From an uncultured Alphaproteobacteria bacterium (GTDB taxonomy: Bacteria; Pseudomonadota; Alphaproteobacteria; UBA7879; VGCX01): 35,398 bases of DNA. Under the pieces are notes generated by a model, which was not told where the DNA came from, ran no database searches, and saw nothing but the letters and a program-made list of their open reading frames with translations. Positions 27,305-35,398 of the stretch are shown here, in pieces. Position 1 is the first letter of the stretch; the number at the start of each line of letters is the position of its first letter. A program made the position numbers and the translations under genes. The DNA lies in contig CAJXSI010000011.1 of assembly GCA_913061155.1 (NCBI GenBank), positions 1 through 35,398 of the forward strand, given 5' to 3'.

Positions 27305-28543
27305 ATGTTTAAATCTTTAAAATCCTATAAAAAAATTATATTCATAAGTTTCCTTGGAACATCCTTAGAATTTTATGACTTTACCCTATATGGTATTTTT
27401 GCCAGTGCCATTGCCACCCACTTTTTTCCTGCTGAAAATGAAATGCTTTCACTGTTGGCTGCCTTTGGCGCGTTTGCTGCGGGCTTTGTTATGCGGCCAT
27501 TGGGGGGGTTATTATTTGGCTATATCGGCGACACCTATGGCAGGCGAAAGGCTTTAAGTCTATCCATTCTTTTAATGGGGGTGCCAACATTGATCACAGC
27601 TTTATTACCAACCTATCAAACCATAGGCATCTTGGCCCCTATCGTAATCGTGTTTTCCAGATTGCTTCAGGGCCTAAGCACAGGGGGCGAATTTAATGGT
27701 GCGGCCATTTTTGCCTTGGAACATGTCAAAGAAAATCACCCCGGATTTGTTGGGTCTTTGTTGGCCGTCGCCGGCGGCGTTGGGGCCATCTTTGCGATGT
27801 TATTGGGGGCCTTAGTTTCCACAAACTACTTCCCTGATTATGGCTTTAGGATTCCTTTTCTTATTGGGGCACTAATCAGTTTATTGGGATTTTACTTAAG
27901 AAGAAAATTGGAAGAATCCCCAGAATTTTTAAAAATTAAATCTGAAAATCATCCAAAGATTCCTTTGATGAAAATATTAAAAGATTACTTTCCCCAATTT
28001 GGATCTGGTTTCAGTATTGGTGCCCTGGATGGGGCCACAGCGTATTTATTGGTTGGCTTTATGAATGTGTATTTATCAAAATTTATTGGGATGGACATCA
28101 GCCAAGCCATGCTGTTGAATTCATTTTCTTTGGCTGTTTATATTATATTCACCCCCCTTATGGGAATCCTGTTTGATAAAAGCCAACCAGGTAAGTTTAT
28201 TAGACTGATGTGTTTGGCAGTTATCATTTGCGCCCCAATTATCTTTATAGGGTTACAAACCCAAAATCTGGCTTTAATATTATTATCAGAAGGTTTGTTT
28301 GCCTTGATTTTTGCAGCTGTTTCTGGCAGTCAACATGCCTATTTACAAAATCTTTTTCCAACCCGCATTCGGTATACTGGCATCTCTTTCAGCTTTAACT
28401 TGGGAACGGCCATTCTTGGAGGCACCACCCCTGTCTTGATGACGTATTTTTATGATATAACGCAAAACCTTATGATCCCGGCTTACTTTTTAATGGCTTT
28501 GGCCCTTATGACTTTGGTGCTTAATTTAAAAGGGAGAAAATAA
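27305..28543 (+). CDS. MFS transporter, metabolite:H+ symporter (ProP-like)
   Basis: GTSLEFYDFTLYGIFA, RPLGGLLFGYIGDTYGRRKAL, SRLLQGLSTGGEFNGAAIF. Confidence 0.93.
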   Translation: MFKSLKSYKKIIFISFLGTSLEFYDFTLYGIFASAIATHFFPAENEMLSLLAAFGAFAAGFVMRPLGGLLFGYIGDTYGRRKALSLSILLMGVPTLITALLPTYQTIGILAPIVIVFSRLLQGLSTGGEFNGAAIFALEHVKENHPGFVGSLLAVAGGVGAIFAMLLGALVSTNYFPDYGFRIPFLIGALISLLGFYLRRKLEESPEFLKIKSENHPKIPLMKILKDYFPQFGSGFSIGALDGATAYLLVGFMNVYLSKFIGMDISQAMLLNSFSLAVYIIFTPLMGILFDKSQPGKFIRLMCLAVIICAPIIFIGLQTQNLALILLSEGLFALIFAAVSGSQHAYLQNLFPTRIRYTGISFSFNLGTAILGGTTPVLMTYFYDITQNLMIPAYFLMALALMTLVLNLKGRK

Positions 28544-28620
28544 TGAAAGATCTTTATTATCTTGCAAATCCGTATAATGGAATAGACCAGAAAAAACAGG
28601 ACCGATTCAAATATTATTAA
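28543..28620 (+). pseudogene. 25-codon ORF MKDLYYLANPYNGIDQKKQDRFKYY, possible truncated N-terminus of a DUF4406/DUF1937 (nucleoside deoxyribosyltransferase-like) protein
   Basis: YLANPY..-like N-terminal motif; starts in TAATG overlap with the MFS stop. Confidence 0.35.
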
Positions 28621-28643
28621 TAGATTTAGAAATAACATAAGCA

Positions 28644-28667
28644 AGGGCTGAAAATATTTTCAGCCCT
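28644..28667. terminator. Bidirectional-looking intrinsic terminator hairpin
   Basis: Perfect 24-nt palindrome AGGGCTGAAAATATTTTCAGCCCT followed by TTTAAGTTTATTT. Confidence 0.7.
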
Positions 28668-28680
28668 TTAAGTTTATTTA

Positions 28681-29034
28681 TTAATAATGTCTAAGAAAAG
28701 CTTCCCATTCTGGAACAAATCTTCCTGCTCCTGCACGCATTAAAGCATCTATAGCAGCACGTAACGCAGGGATTTCTTTGATAACATTACTACGATTCTT
28801 TGCAAAACCCCATAAAACTGCCCCTTGAATATCCTCTAAACTGTCCGTCATATTTCCTGCTTCTTTTACTTCCCTACAAATTTCTTTGATATGGTTATTA
28901 CCCAAACCTTTTGGAAGTGCATTACAAAATTCACTTATTTCATTGAAGTTATTTGAAGTATCCCCAGCAGCAGCCTGTACCGATCCGGATGAAAGTTGCA
29001 TTAACAAGGCAAACGGTAATAATAATTTTCTCAT
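28681..29034 (-). CDS. Small secreted protein of unknown function
   Basis: Signal peptide MRKLLLPFALLMQLSSGSVQAAAGD; GAGGT-like SD upstream. Confidence 0.55.
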   Translation of the reverse strand: MRKLLLPFALLMQLSSGSVQAAAGDTSNNFNEISEFCNALPKGLGNNHIKEICREVKEAGNMTDSLEDIQGAVLWGFAKNRSNVIKEIPALRAAIDALMRAGAGRFVPEWEAFLRHY

Positions 29035-29100
29035 AGAAACCTCCTGTTTATTTTATAATTATTATTTATCATATAGGAAGTAAATAAAAAATAAAGCAAA

Positions 29101-29130
29101 AAAAAGCGACCCATTTCTGGGTCGCTTTTT
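29101..29130 (-). terminator. Intrinsic terminator downstream of tlc
   Basis: AAAAAGCGACCC-ATTTCT-GGGTCGCTTTTT stem-loop with U-tract, just 3' of the gene ending at 29152. Confidence 0.75.
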
Positions 29131-29151
29131 CAGGTCGAAATAACGGTAACG

Positions 29152-30687
29152 TTATTTTTTTATCGTATCTTCTTCATGTGAAAGCTTTTGGAATTCTTTG
29201 TTCAGTTTTACAACTGAGAATAACCAAGCCAACACGGAGATAACCAATATAACAGCAATGTAAGGTGCGATCGAAATCTGGGTTGCACCGGCAATTCCCA
29301 TCAATAGAACTTGCTGAATGATACCCCCACCGGATTTACCAAGACGTCCACCAACACCATCAACGGCTGCCTTACCTTGTGTCCTAAGATCATCAGATAA
29401 CGGGATATATGCCATTTCTTTTGTTGGATCGAAAAGGGAGTATTTCGCACCTTTTGTCATAACGTTTTGGCTCCATCCAATAATCACTGCCATCAAAACA
29501 GGTGTCATACTTAGACCAGCCAAGATACCTGCAGCTGAATCGCGGAAAACAATGAATCCAAAGAATGCTGATCCAGTAATCAACATAATTGCTGGTGTAA
29601 TGATTGCCCCAGCAAACCACCCAAAACGACGTAGAATGTTCGCCCCAACGATCATCAAAATGATTGTTGCAGCCCCTGTCGTCATAGAGAAAATACCCAT
29701 GATTTTCACATATTCAGCAGCTTCTGGGAACTGAAGTTTCATTTGTGATTTCCAGGTTACTTCAACCAAGTTGATTGTGATGCCATAAGCAAGAACCAAG
29801 ACAGCCAAGTATGCAAGGTATTTAGAGGAGAAAACAACTTTCAAACTTTCCACGAAACCAAGTTTTGCTTTCTTTTTCTTTTTCGCCCCAGCACTTTGAC
29901 TTGGGTCATACAAACGTACATCTGTCATGACATTGGTACGAACCCAACGGTAAATGAGCATGATAACCACAAAACAAACAAGAAGGGCCAAAATAATCCA
30001 TTTTAAACTGATGTCCCAACGTTCTGCAGCTGGTAAATGACTATAAGCATTTGTCACAGCATAAAGCATATAACCTGAACCCAACAAACCAACGTTACCA
30101 ATCAAACCAAACAATGGATAGAAACGTTTTGCTTCCGTCACCTTTGTAATATCGTTCGCAAATTGCCAGAAAAGAACGGATAAACCAACTGTTCCCCAAA
30201 GTTCTGAGAAAATATAAAACAAGGAATATGTCCAGTTTGCAATTAATGGCAAGAACCATTTCAAACGTGGCATCGCCTCTGTCCAAGCCGCCAATGTTTC
30301 AGGAGACGCATGAATGGCCTCTTTCATTGGGAACAAAACAAAACCAAACACAGCGAAAAATACAATAAAGACACTTATCATTGTGTAGAATAATTTTGGC
30401 TTGGAAAAGATAGTTGCCAATTTTGAATAAACAGTCATCAATATGATGGCAAAAGGTAAAGTCCCGTATAATTTCAAGAAACTGATTGTTTCAGCCCCGG
30501 AACCTGGTGCAGTTACAACCAAACCATCTTTTGCATCCCGAAGAATTGTGTAGTTAAACAACACACAGAACATCATGAAAGCCATTGGTAAAACTTTCTT
30601 TACCTCAAAACTTTGTACCGGCCAAAAGATTTTACGAAACCCCGTAAACTCAACCATTTGGCCTGCGCTACCACTTGTTTTAGACAT
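29152..30687 (-). CDS. tlc: ATP/ADP translocase (NTT, Tlc family), canonical
   Basis: ILRDAKDGLVVTAPGSGAETISFLKLYG, LFWQFANDITKVTEAKRFYPLFG, YSLFDPTKEMAYIPLSDDLRTQGKAAVDGVGGRLGKSGG. Confidence 0.96.
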   Translation of the reverse strand: MSKTSGSAGQMVEFTGFRKIFWPVQSFEVKKVLPMAFMMFCVLFNYTILRDAKDGLVVTAPGSGAETISFLKLYGTLPFAIILMTVYSKLATIFSKPKLFYTMISVFIVFFAVFGFVLFPMKEAIHASPETLAAWTEAMPRLKWFLPLIANWTYSLFYIFSELWGTVGLSVLFWQFANDITKVTEAKRFYPLFGLIGNVGLLGSGYMLYAVTNAYSHLPAAERWDISLKWIILALLVCFVVIMLIYRWVRTNVMTDVRLYDPSQSAGAKKKKKAKLGFVESLKVVFSSKYLAYLAVLVLAYGITINLVEVTWKSQMKLQFPEAAEYVKIMGIFSMTTGAATIILMIVGANILRRFGWFAGAIITPAIMLITGSAFFGFIVFRDSAAGILAGLSMTPVLMAVIIGWSQNVMTKGAKYSLFDPTKEMAYIPLSDDLRTQGKAAVDGVGGRLGKSGGGIIQQVLLMGIAGATQISIAPYIAVILVISVLAWLFSVVKLNKEFQKLSHEEDTIKK

Positions 30688-30827
30688 TTATTATCCTTAT
30701 TATTTAGTTAAACATATATCGTACGTGATCACACGTTATGCATTTGTTGTCAAGCATAATGTAGGACACTGAAATAATTTGTGATCACTTTTTAATTATT
30801 TAATTCTCTTTCTTTATTCTTTATTTT

Positions 30828-31091
30828 TTATTCTGTCTTTTTTAATTCCAAAGAAATCGCATGTATTTCGGGAACTTCTTCTTCTATCGTCTTGTAAACT
30901 AATTTATGTCTTTGCAAGGGTGACAGCCCGTTGAATTGGGAACATTTCACGTATATTTGAAAGTGTGTTTCATCCCCACCTGGGTTTCCTTTGTGGTGTG
31001 CATGCTTTTCAGATTCATTAATTATGGTCATTTCCTCTGGATTTAATGTCTTTGATAATTTTTCTTTTAGTTGTTTTTCTATGGGGCCCAT
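30828..31091 (-). CDS. bolA: BolA family protein
   Basis: NESEKHAHHKGNPGGDETHFQIYVKCSQFNGLSPLQRHKLVYKTIEEEV. Confidence 0.93.
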   Translation of the reverse strand: MGPIEKQLKEKLSKTLNPEEMTIINESEKHAHHKGNPGGDETHFQIYVKCSQFNGLSPLQRHKLVYKTIEEEVPEIHAISLELKKTE

Positions 31092-31199
31092 TTTTTCTTT
31101 AATCCTTATTTTTTCTTGATAACAAAGTGTAACACTTAGACATGATTCATCATGATTTAAGTTTGCTATTTATAGGCTAGTAAGCTATTTTTTAGAATT

Positions 31200-31781
31200 A
31201 TGACAAAACGACATAAATTTTTTAAAAATTATTTTACAGAAGCCGCCGCACCAAAAACTGCACAAAAAATATGTGATTGGGCTGGCTGTTCTTGTGATGC
31301 CCTCAATCGCGCGCCAAAGTCACGTGACAATATATACAATTATTTGTGGTTTTGCGATGATCATATTATAGATTATAATAAAAAGTGGGATTATTTAAAA
31401 GGCCTTACGGCTGGGGAAATTGAACGTGAAATCATTGCTGATACATATTGGCGCCGCCCCATGTGGCCATTAAGTCGTCTAAAAAAGTATGGGCCAGATA
31501 ATTTACAAGATCCTTTGGATTTCATTCCTGGGTACCAAGGCATTGAAACAAAACAAAAAACGGCCAGCCTTCCACAAGAAATCCAAGAATCAATTAAAGT
31601 GATGGAGGTAGATTATCCTTTGTCCCTTCAAGACTTAAAGAAGGCCTATAAATTAAAGGCCAAAGAATATCACCCAGATGTAAATTCGGGATCCAAACAA
31701 GCCGAAGAAAAATTAAAACTTATAAATATTGCTTATAAAATACTGGAAACATTTTTACAAGACGGGCTTGTTGCACGATGA
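31200..31781 (+). CDS. J-domain-containing protein (alphaproteobacterial bolA-neighbour type)
   Basis: CDWAGCSCDALNRAPKSRDN..WFCDDHIIDYNKKWDYLKGL; C-terminal J-domain with KEYHPDVN. Confidence 0.88.
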   Translation: MTKRHKFFKNYFTEAAAPKTAQKICDWAGCSCDALNRAPKSRDNIYNYLWFCDDHIIDYNKKWDYLKGLTAGEIEREIIADTYWRRPMWPLSRLKKYGPDNLQDPLDFIPGYQGIETKQKTASLPQEIQESIKVMEVDYPLSLQDLKKAYKLKAKEYHPDVNSGSKQAEEKLKLINIAYKILETFLQDGLVAR

Positions 31782-31806
31782 GGTTTTTAAGGCGAGTTTT
31801 AACCCC

Positions 31807-31918
31807 CTTGTTTCGTCGCCCCGCACTTGATGCGGGGTCCAGGAAAAACGTTGATGGTAAACGACGTTGTCCTCTGCTCGCTCAGCTATGGATCCCGCAT
31901 CAAGTGCGGGACAACAAG
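31807..31918. repeat. RPE-like palindromic repeat element with inverted CCCGCACTTGATGCGGG arms
   Basis: Left arm CTTGTTTCGTCGCCCCGCACTTGATGCGGGGTCC (31807-31840), right arm GGATCCCGCATCAAGTGCGGGACAACAAG (31890-31918); encodes PALDAGS..PHQVR on both strands. Confidence 0.75.
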
Positions 31919-31939
31919 GAAAGAGGAAATCGTCCAAAA

Positions 31940-33358
31940 ATGCAGCTATCTAAGAACACCTTATTTTTATTCATCATTTTGCTTTGGAATTTTTATTTCG
32001 GATTAACTTCTTATGGTCTTTTAAATAATAATGAAGGTCTTTATGCCCAGATCGCCTGGGAAATGGTGGAACGTAATGATTTTGTTATCCCGTTTCTAAA
32101 TGGTGTTCCTTATATTGAAAAACCCCCCCTACTGTATTGGTTGATTGCAGGGATTTACGCTGTGATTGGAAAGTCTGTTTTGGCCGCCCGACTTATTCCG
32201 ACCTCTTTTGGCCTATTCACGTGCGTTGCCCTTTACCTGTTTTCAAATCGAATTCGATTTAACAAATTGGGGTTTCTGTCTGCAACCATTCTTGGGTCAA
32301 GCCTTGGGTATATTATTTTTTCCAGGATGGTTTTTTTCGATGTTTTGTTGACGGCCTTTTTTACCTTTTCTGTTTTGTGTTTTTTCCTTTGGGATTTGGA
32401 AAAAAATAAAAACTGGTTGCGCCTTGGGTATTTATTTACAGCCCTTGCTTTGTTAACAAAAGGATTTCTTTCAGTTCTTCTTATTGGGTTGATTTTCCTG
32501 ATTTATTTTACATATAAATACAAAAATTTTAAGTGGGTATCCAAGGTATTGGATATGCCTGGCATTCTTATATTTATCTGTGTTTCTGCCCCATGGCATA
32601 TTCTTGCAAGTATCCAGCTGGACGAATTTGCTTGGTTTTATTTTATCAACGAACATGTCCTAAGATTTTTGGATATGCGTTTGCCAAGGGATTATTATAC
32701 TGGGCCATTTTATTATTACTTAATTAGAATGCCTGCCTATTTCATCCCGTGGACATTTATTGTTCCCTGGCTATTAAAAGGAAATAAAACCAGAAAAAAC
32801 AAAGGGATAAATACATTTCTATGGATATGGTTTTTGGTTGTTTTGATTTTCTTTACCCTATCCAGGGCAAAGGCCAATTACTATATGGTTCTTGGCATGC
32901 CCCCGGCGGCCTTATTAATAGGCAGTTATATTCAACATCATTTAAAATCAGAAATGATGGTTAAAATTGGGGCGTTACTATCCGCGTTTGTTTTATTGGC
33001 TGGGTCTTTTTATGTAAAGTCTGTTGAATCTGATCTTACTGAAAGAAAAACCATCGAGTGGTTGAAAAATAATTCATATAAATCAAACCTTTACTTATTC
33101 AAACGCTTTGAACTTATTTCATCTGCGTTATTTTATTATGATCAACGCCTTCCGATTATTAACAGTGACAGCAAAGATTTATGGTTTGGGTCAAAAACCA
33201 GTTATGGCAAAGGATGGTTTGTTGACTGGAATGACGTGCCAACAGATATGCCTGCACAATTTTTGGTACACAAAAAAGACTGGAATAAATTTCAAAATAT
33301 ATGTCCAAAATGCCAGATTACATACAAAGGAACCAAAACAGCTTTGTATAAAAGATAG
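31940..33358 (+). CDS. ArnT/PMT-like glycosyltransferase (GT83 family, lipid-linked sugar donor)
   Basis: NNEGLYAQIAWEMVERNDFVIPFLNGVPYIEKPPLLYWL; multi-TM. ATG at 31940 preferred since the ORF-track N-terminus is repeat-encoded. Confidence 0.87.
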   Translation: MQLSKNTLFLFIILLWNFYFGLTSYGLLNNNEGLYAQIAWEMVERNDFVIPFLNGVPYIEKPPLLYWLIAGIYAVIGKSVLAARLIPTSFGLFTCVALYLFSNRIRFNKLGFLSATILGSSLGYIIFSRMVFFDVLLTAFFTFSVLCFFLWDLEKNKNWLRLGYLFTALALLTKGFLSVLLIGLIFLIYFTYKYKNFKWVSKVLDMPGILIFICVSAPWHILASIQLDEFAWFYFINEHVLRFLDMRLPRDYYTGPFYYYLIRMPAYFIPWTFIVPWLLKGNKTRKNKGINTFLWIWFLVVLIFFTLSRAKANYYMVLGMPPAALLIGSYIQHHLKSEMMVKIGALLSAFVLLAGSFYVKSVESDLTERKTIEWLKNNSYKSNLYLFKRFELISSALFYYDQRLPIINSDSKDLWFGSKTSYGKGWFVDWNDVPTDMPAQFLVHKKDWNKFQNICPKCQITYKGTKTALYKR

Positions 33359-33411
33359 ATTTTTCCCATAATAGAAGTTAGTCTTCATATAAAATCAAAG
33401 AAAGTTTGATA

Positions 33412-34662
33412 ATGACTGATGCCATCAAAATGTATTTCAAGCCCCGTTTAATCACCATTTTTCTATTTGGTTTTTCAAGTGGCCTGCCCCTTTTATTAAC
33501 TTTATCAACACTATCATGGTGGTTATCATCTGTGGGAGTTGATAAAAAAAACATCGGTCTTTTTGCTTTAGTAGGCGCCCCCTATACATTCAAACCTTTG
33601 TGGGCGCCTATCTTAGATAGAACAATCCTTCCCTTGTTTGGCAGGCTTGGGCGGCGGCGTGGTTGGTTATTGTTCATCCAACTGATGCTGGCTGGCAGTA
33701 TTATTTTAATGGGGCATAGTGACCCAGAAAATAATTTAATTATGACAGCCATATTTGCATTAATGGTAAGTTTTTGGTCTGCTTCCCAAGATATTGTCAT
33801 TGATGCTTACCGAATTGAATCATTGAAAAAAGAAGAATTCACCGCCGGGGGGGGCGTCGAAGTATTTGGATATCGCATGGGGATGATTATTGCCGGGGGT
33901 GTTGCCCTTGGTTTATCCGACCTTTTTTCTTGGCAAATTGTTTACTTAATTATGGCCTGTTTTATGTCTGTTGGAATCGTTACAACTTTGATTTGTAAAG
34001 AACCCCCAGCATCAAAACGATTGGACCTAAGTGAAAAGAATGGTCTTAATTGGGTTAAACATTCCCTTATTGATCCTTTTCTTGATTTCATTAAACGGCC
34101 GGGCTGGTTATTAATTTTAATTTTTATCATTTTTTATCGTTTCGGGGACAATATTATTGGTCAGATGGCAACCGTTTTCTATCAGGAACTTGGCTTTACG
34201 GGAACAGAGGTGGGAACGGCCACCAAAACTTTCGGCATTTGGATGGTTGTCTTGGGCGGTCTGTTTGGAGGGTCAATCGCTTTTAGAATTGGTATCATGC
34301 AAACCATGCTTTTGGCAGGGTTTATACATATTATTTCCAATGGGTTTTTTGTACTCTTGGCCCTGAAAGGCCATTCAATTCCTGTACTTTATATGACAGT
34401 TATTTCAGAAAATTTATCAAGCGGGATTATGACAAGTGCCTTTGTTGCCTATTTATCCAGGCTTTGTAATGTGTCCTTTTCAGCAACACAATATGCTTTG
34501 TTTTCATCTTTGATGGCTGTAACACGGGTCTTCGTTCAATCTTCATCAGGTTGGCTGGCTGATAACTTTGGCTGGGTAAACTTTTTTATCTTTGCCAGCA
34601 TCGCCGCCTTACCAGCCCTGTTCTTACTTGCGTACCTAATGAAAAAACACCCTTTGGAATAG
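33412..34662 (+). CDS. ampG: AmpG-family muropeptide MFS transporter
   Basis: FGFSSGLPLLLTLSTLSWWLSSVGVDKKNIGLFALVGAPYTFKPLWAPILDR, SQDIVIDAYRIE. Confidence 0.92.
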   Translation: MTDAIKMYFKPRLITIFLFGFSSGLPLLLTLSTLSWWLSSVGVDKKNIGLFALVGAPYTFKPLWAPILDRTILPLFGRLGRRRGWLLFIQLMLAGSIILMGHSDPENNLIMTAIFALMVSFWSASQDIVIDAYRIESLKKEEFTAGGGVEVFGYRMGMIIAGGVALGLSDLFSWQIVYLIMACFMSVGIVTTLICKEPPASKRLDLSEKNGLNWVKHSLIDPFLDFIKRPGWLLILIFIIFYRFGDNIIGQMATVFYQELGFTGTEVGTATKTFGIWMVVLGGLFGGSIAFRIGIMQTMLLAGFIHIISNGFFVLLALKGHSIPVLYMTVISENLSSGIMTSAFVAYLSRLCNVSFSATQYALFSSLMAVTRVFVQSSSGWLADNFGWVNFFIFASIAALPALFLLAYLMKKHPLE

Positions 34663-34675
34663 GGGGAAAAGATAG

Positions 34676-35341
34676 TTACGATTTTAAATTTTTTATAAAC
34701 TCTTGATGTTGCTGAATTTCTTCTTCAGAAACTTTAAAATTTCGAGGTTCTTTATAGATTTTATCTTTATAATCCAAATTGGCAAGGGCAACTTTTTCTT
34801 TTTTTTCTGGCACACCAATCAAGCTGGCCTGGGCGCCGCCATTTAATTCCAGATAGACCTTGGCAAGCAAATCACAGTCAATCAAAGCCCCGTGAAGGGT
34901 TCTGTCCGTATTATCAATTTTAAAGCGCCTACATAATGCGTCCAATGAGGCAGGGGATCCAGGGAATTTATGCCGCGCAATATCCAACGTATCAATGATA
35001 GGGTTTGCCTTTAAAGGGGAAAGGTTTAATTGTTCCAGTTCGTAGTTCAAGAATTTTAAATCAAACTTTGCATTATGTATAATCAAGGGATCGTCGCCAA
35101 TGAAATCCAAAAAATCTTTGGCAATTTTTGAAAAAACTGGGTAATCCTTCAAAAATTCTTGGCTCAACCCTGTTATTTTTTTGGCTTCGTACGAGATATC
35201 TCTTTCAGGATTAATATATTGCTGGTATTTTTTTCCTGTTGGTAAGTGGTTAATTAATTCCATACAGCCTATCTCGGTCAAACGATGGCCACTATAGGGA
35301 TCTAAGCCCGTAGTTTCAGTGTCTAAGACAATTTCACGCAT
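34676..35341 (-). CDS. dnaQ: DNA polymerase III epsilon subunit (3'-5' exonuclease)
   Basis: MREIVLDTETTGLDPYSGHRLTEIGCMEL (ExoI), HNAKFDLKFLNYEL, LHGALIDCDLLAKVYLEL; true start at 35341, upstream residues are adapter. Confidence 0.96.
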   Translation of the reverse strand: MREIVLDTETTGLDPYSGHRLTEIGCMELINHLPTGKKYQQYINPERDISYEAKKITGLSQEFLKDYPVFSKIAKDFLDFIGDDPLIIHNAKFDLKFLNYELEQLNLSPLKANPIIDTLDIARHKFPGSPASLDALCRRFKIDNTDRTLHGALIDCDLLAKVYLELNGGAQASLIGVPEKKEKVALANLDYKDKIYKEPRNFKVSEEEIQQHQEFIKNLKS

Positions 35342-35351
35342 ATCATAATCC

Positions 35352-35398
35352 CTGTCTCTTATACACATCTCCGAGCCCACGAGACCGTACTAGATCTC
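35352..35398. other. Illumina Nextera Read-2 adapter contamination with i7 index CGTACTAG
   Basis: CTGTCTCTTATACACATCTCCGAGCCCACGAGAC (35352-35385) + CGTACTAG (35386-35393) + ATCTC. Confidence 0.98.

Noticed and set aside
31755-31937. Minus-strand 60-aa ORF MDDFLFPCCPALDAGS...
   Set aside because: Wholly generated by the palindromic repeat, which encodes the same peptide motif on both strands
1-35398. CRISPR arrays, toxin-antitoxin or restriction systems, prophage, tRNA/rRNA genes
   Set aside because: Scanned by eye; no regularly spaced repeats, recognisable defence domains or RNA gene signatures were seen, though a covariance-model search was not possible

Overview
This is a 35.4 kb low-GC contig from an alphaproteobacterium. 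Two ATP/ADP-translocase-family (NTT/Tlc) genes, a thymidine kinase, an Atm1-type ABC exporter, alpha-type DksA and a BolA/J-domain pair suggest a Holosporales/Rickettsiales-like intracellular bacterium; this placement is inference. Both contig ends are untrimmed Illumina Nextera adapter (i5 TAGATCGC at the left, i7 CGTACTAG at the right). The adapter has been translated into the N-terminus of the dnaQ ORF as the artefact MGSEMCIRDR. Left third (46-9.6 kb): a tightly coupled minus-strand surface-glycan operon with an SDR, three glycosyltransferases (one truncated by the contig edge and absent from the ORF track), RfbF/RfbG CDP-hexose enzymes, a DegT-fold enzyme with His at the usual PLP-Lys position and no Fe-S cysteines, a NeuB-like synthase and a PhyH-like dioxygenase. 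The rest is mainly housekeeping (ddl, acnA, miaA, dksA, tdk, dnaQ, ampG), transporters and a few secreted or outer-membrane proteins. The observations most worth follow-up are: the unusual CDP-sugar/NeuB cluster; a ~130 bp multi-hairpin element resembling an IS200/IS605 (omega/reRNA-like) end between convergent genes; a candidate leaderless Trp-Trp leader peptide upstream of an MFS transporter; a 31-codon coupled micro-ORF in front of a MATE gene; a divergent NTT paralogue beside tdk; and palindromic repeats that create coding sequence. No CRISPR, rRNA, tRNA or intact transposase was recognised.
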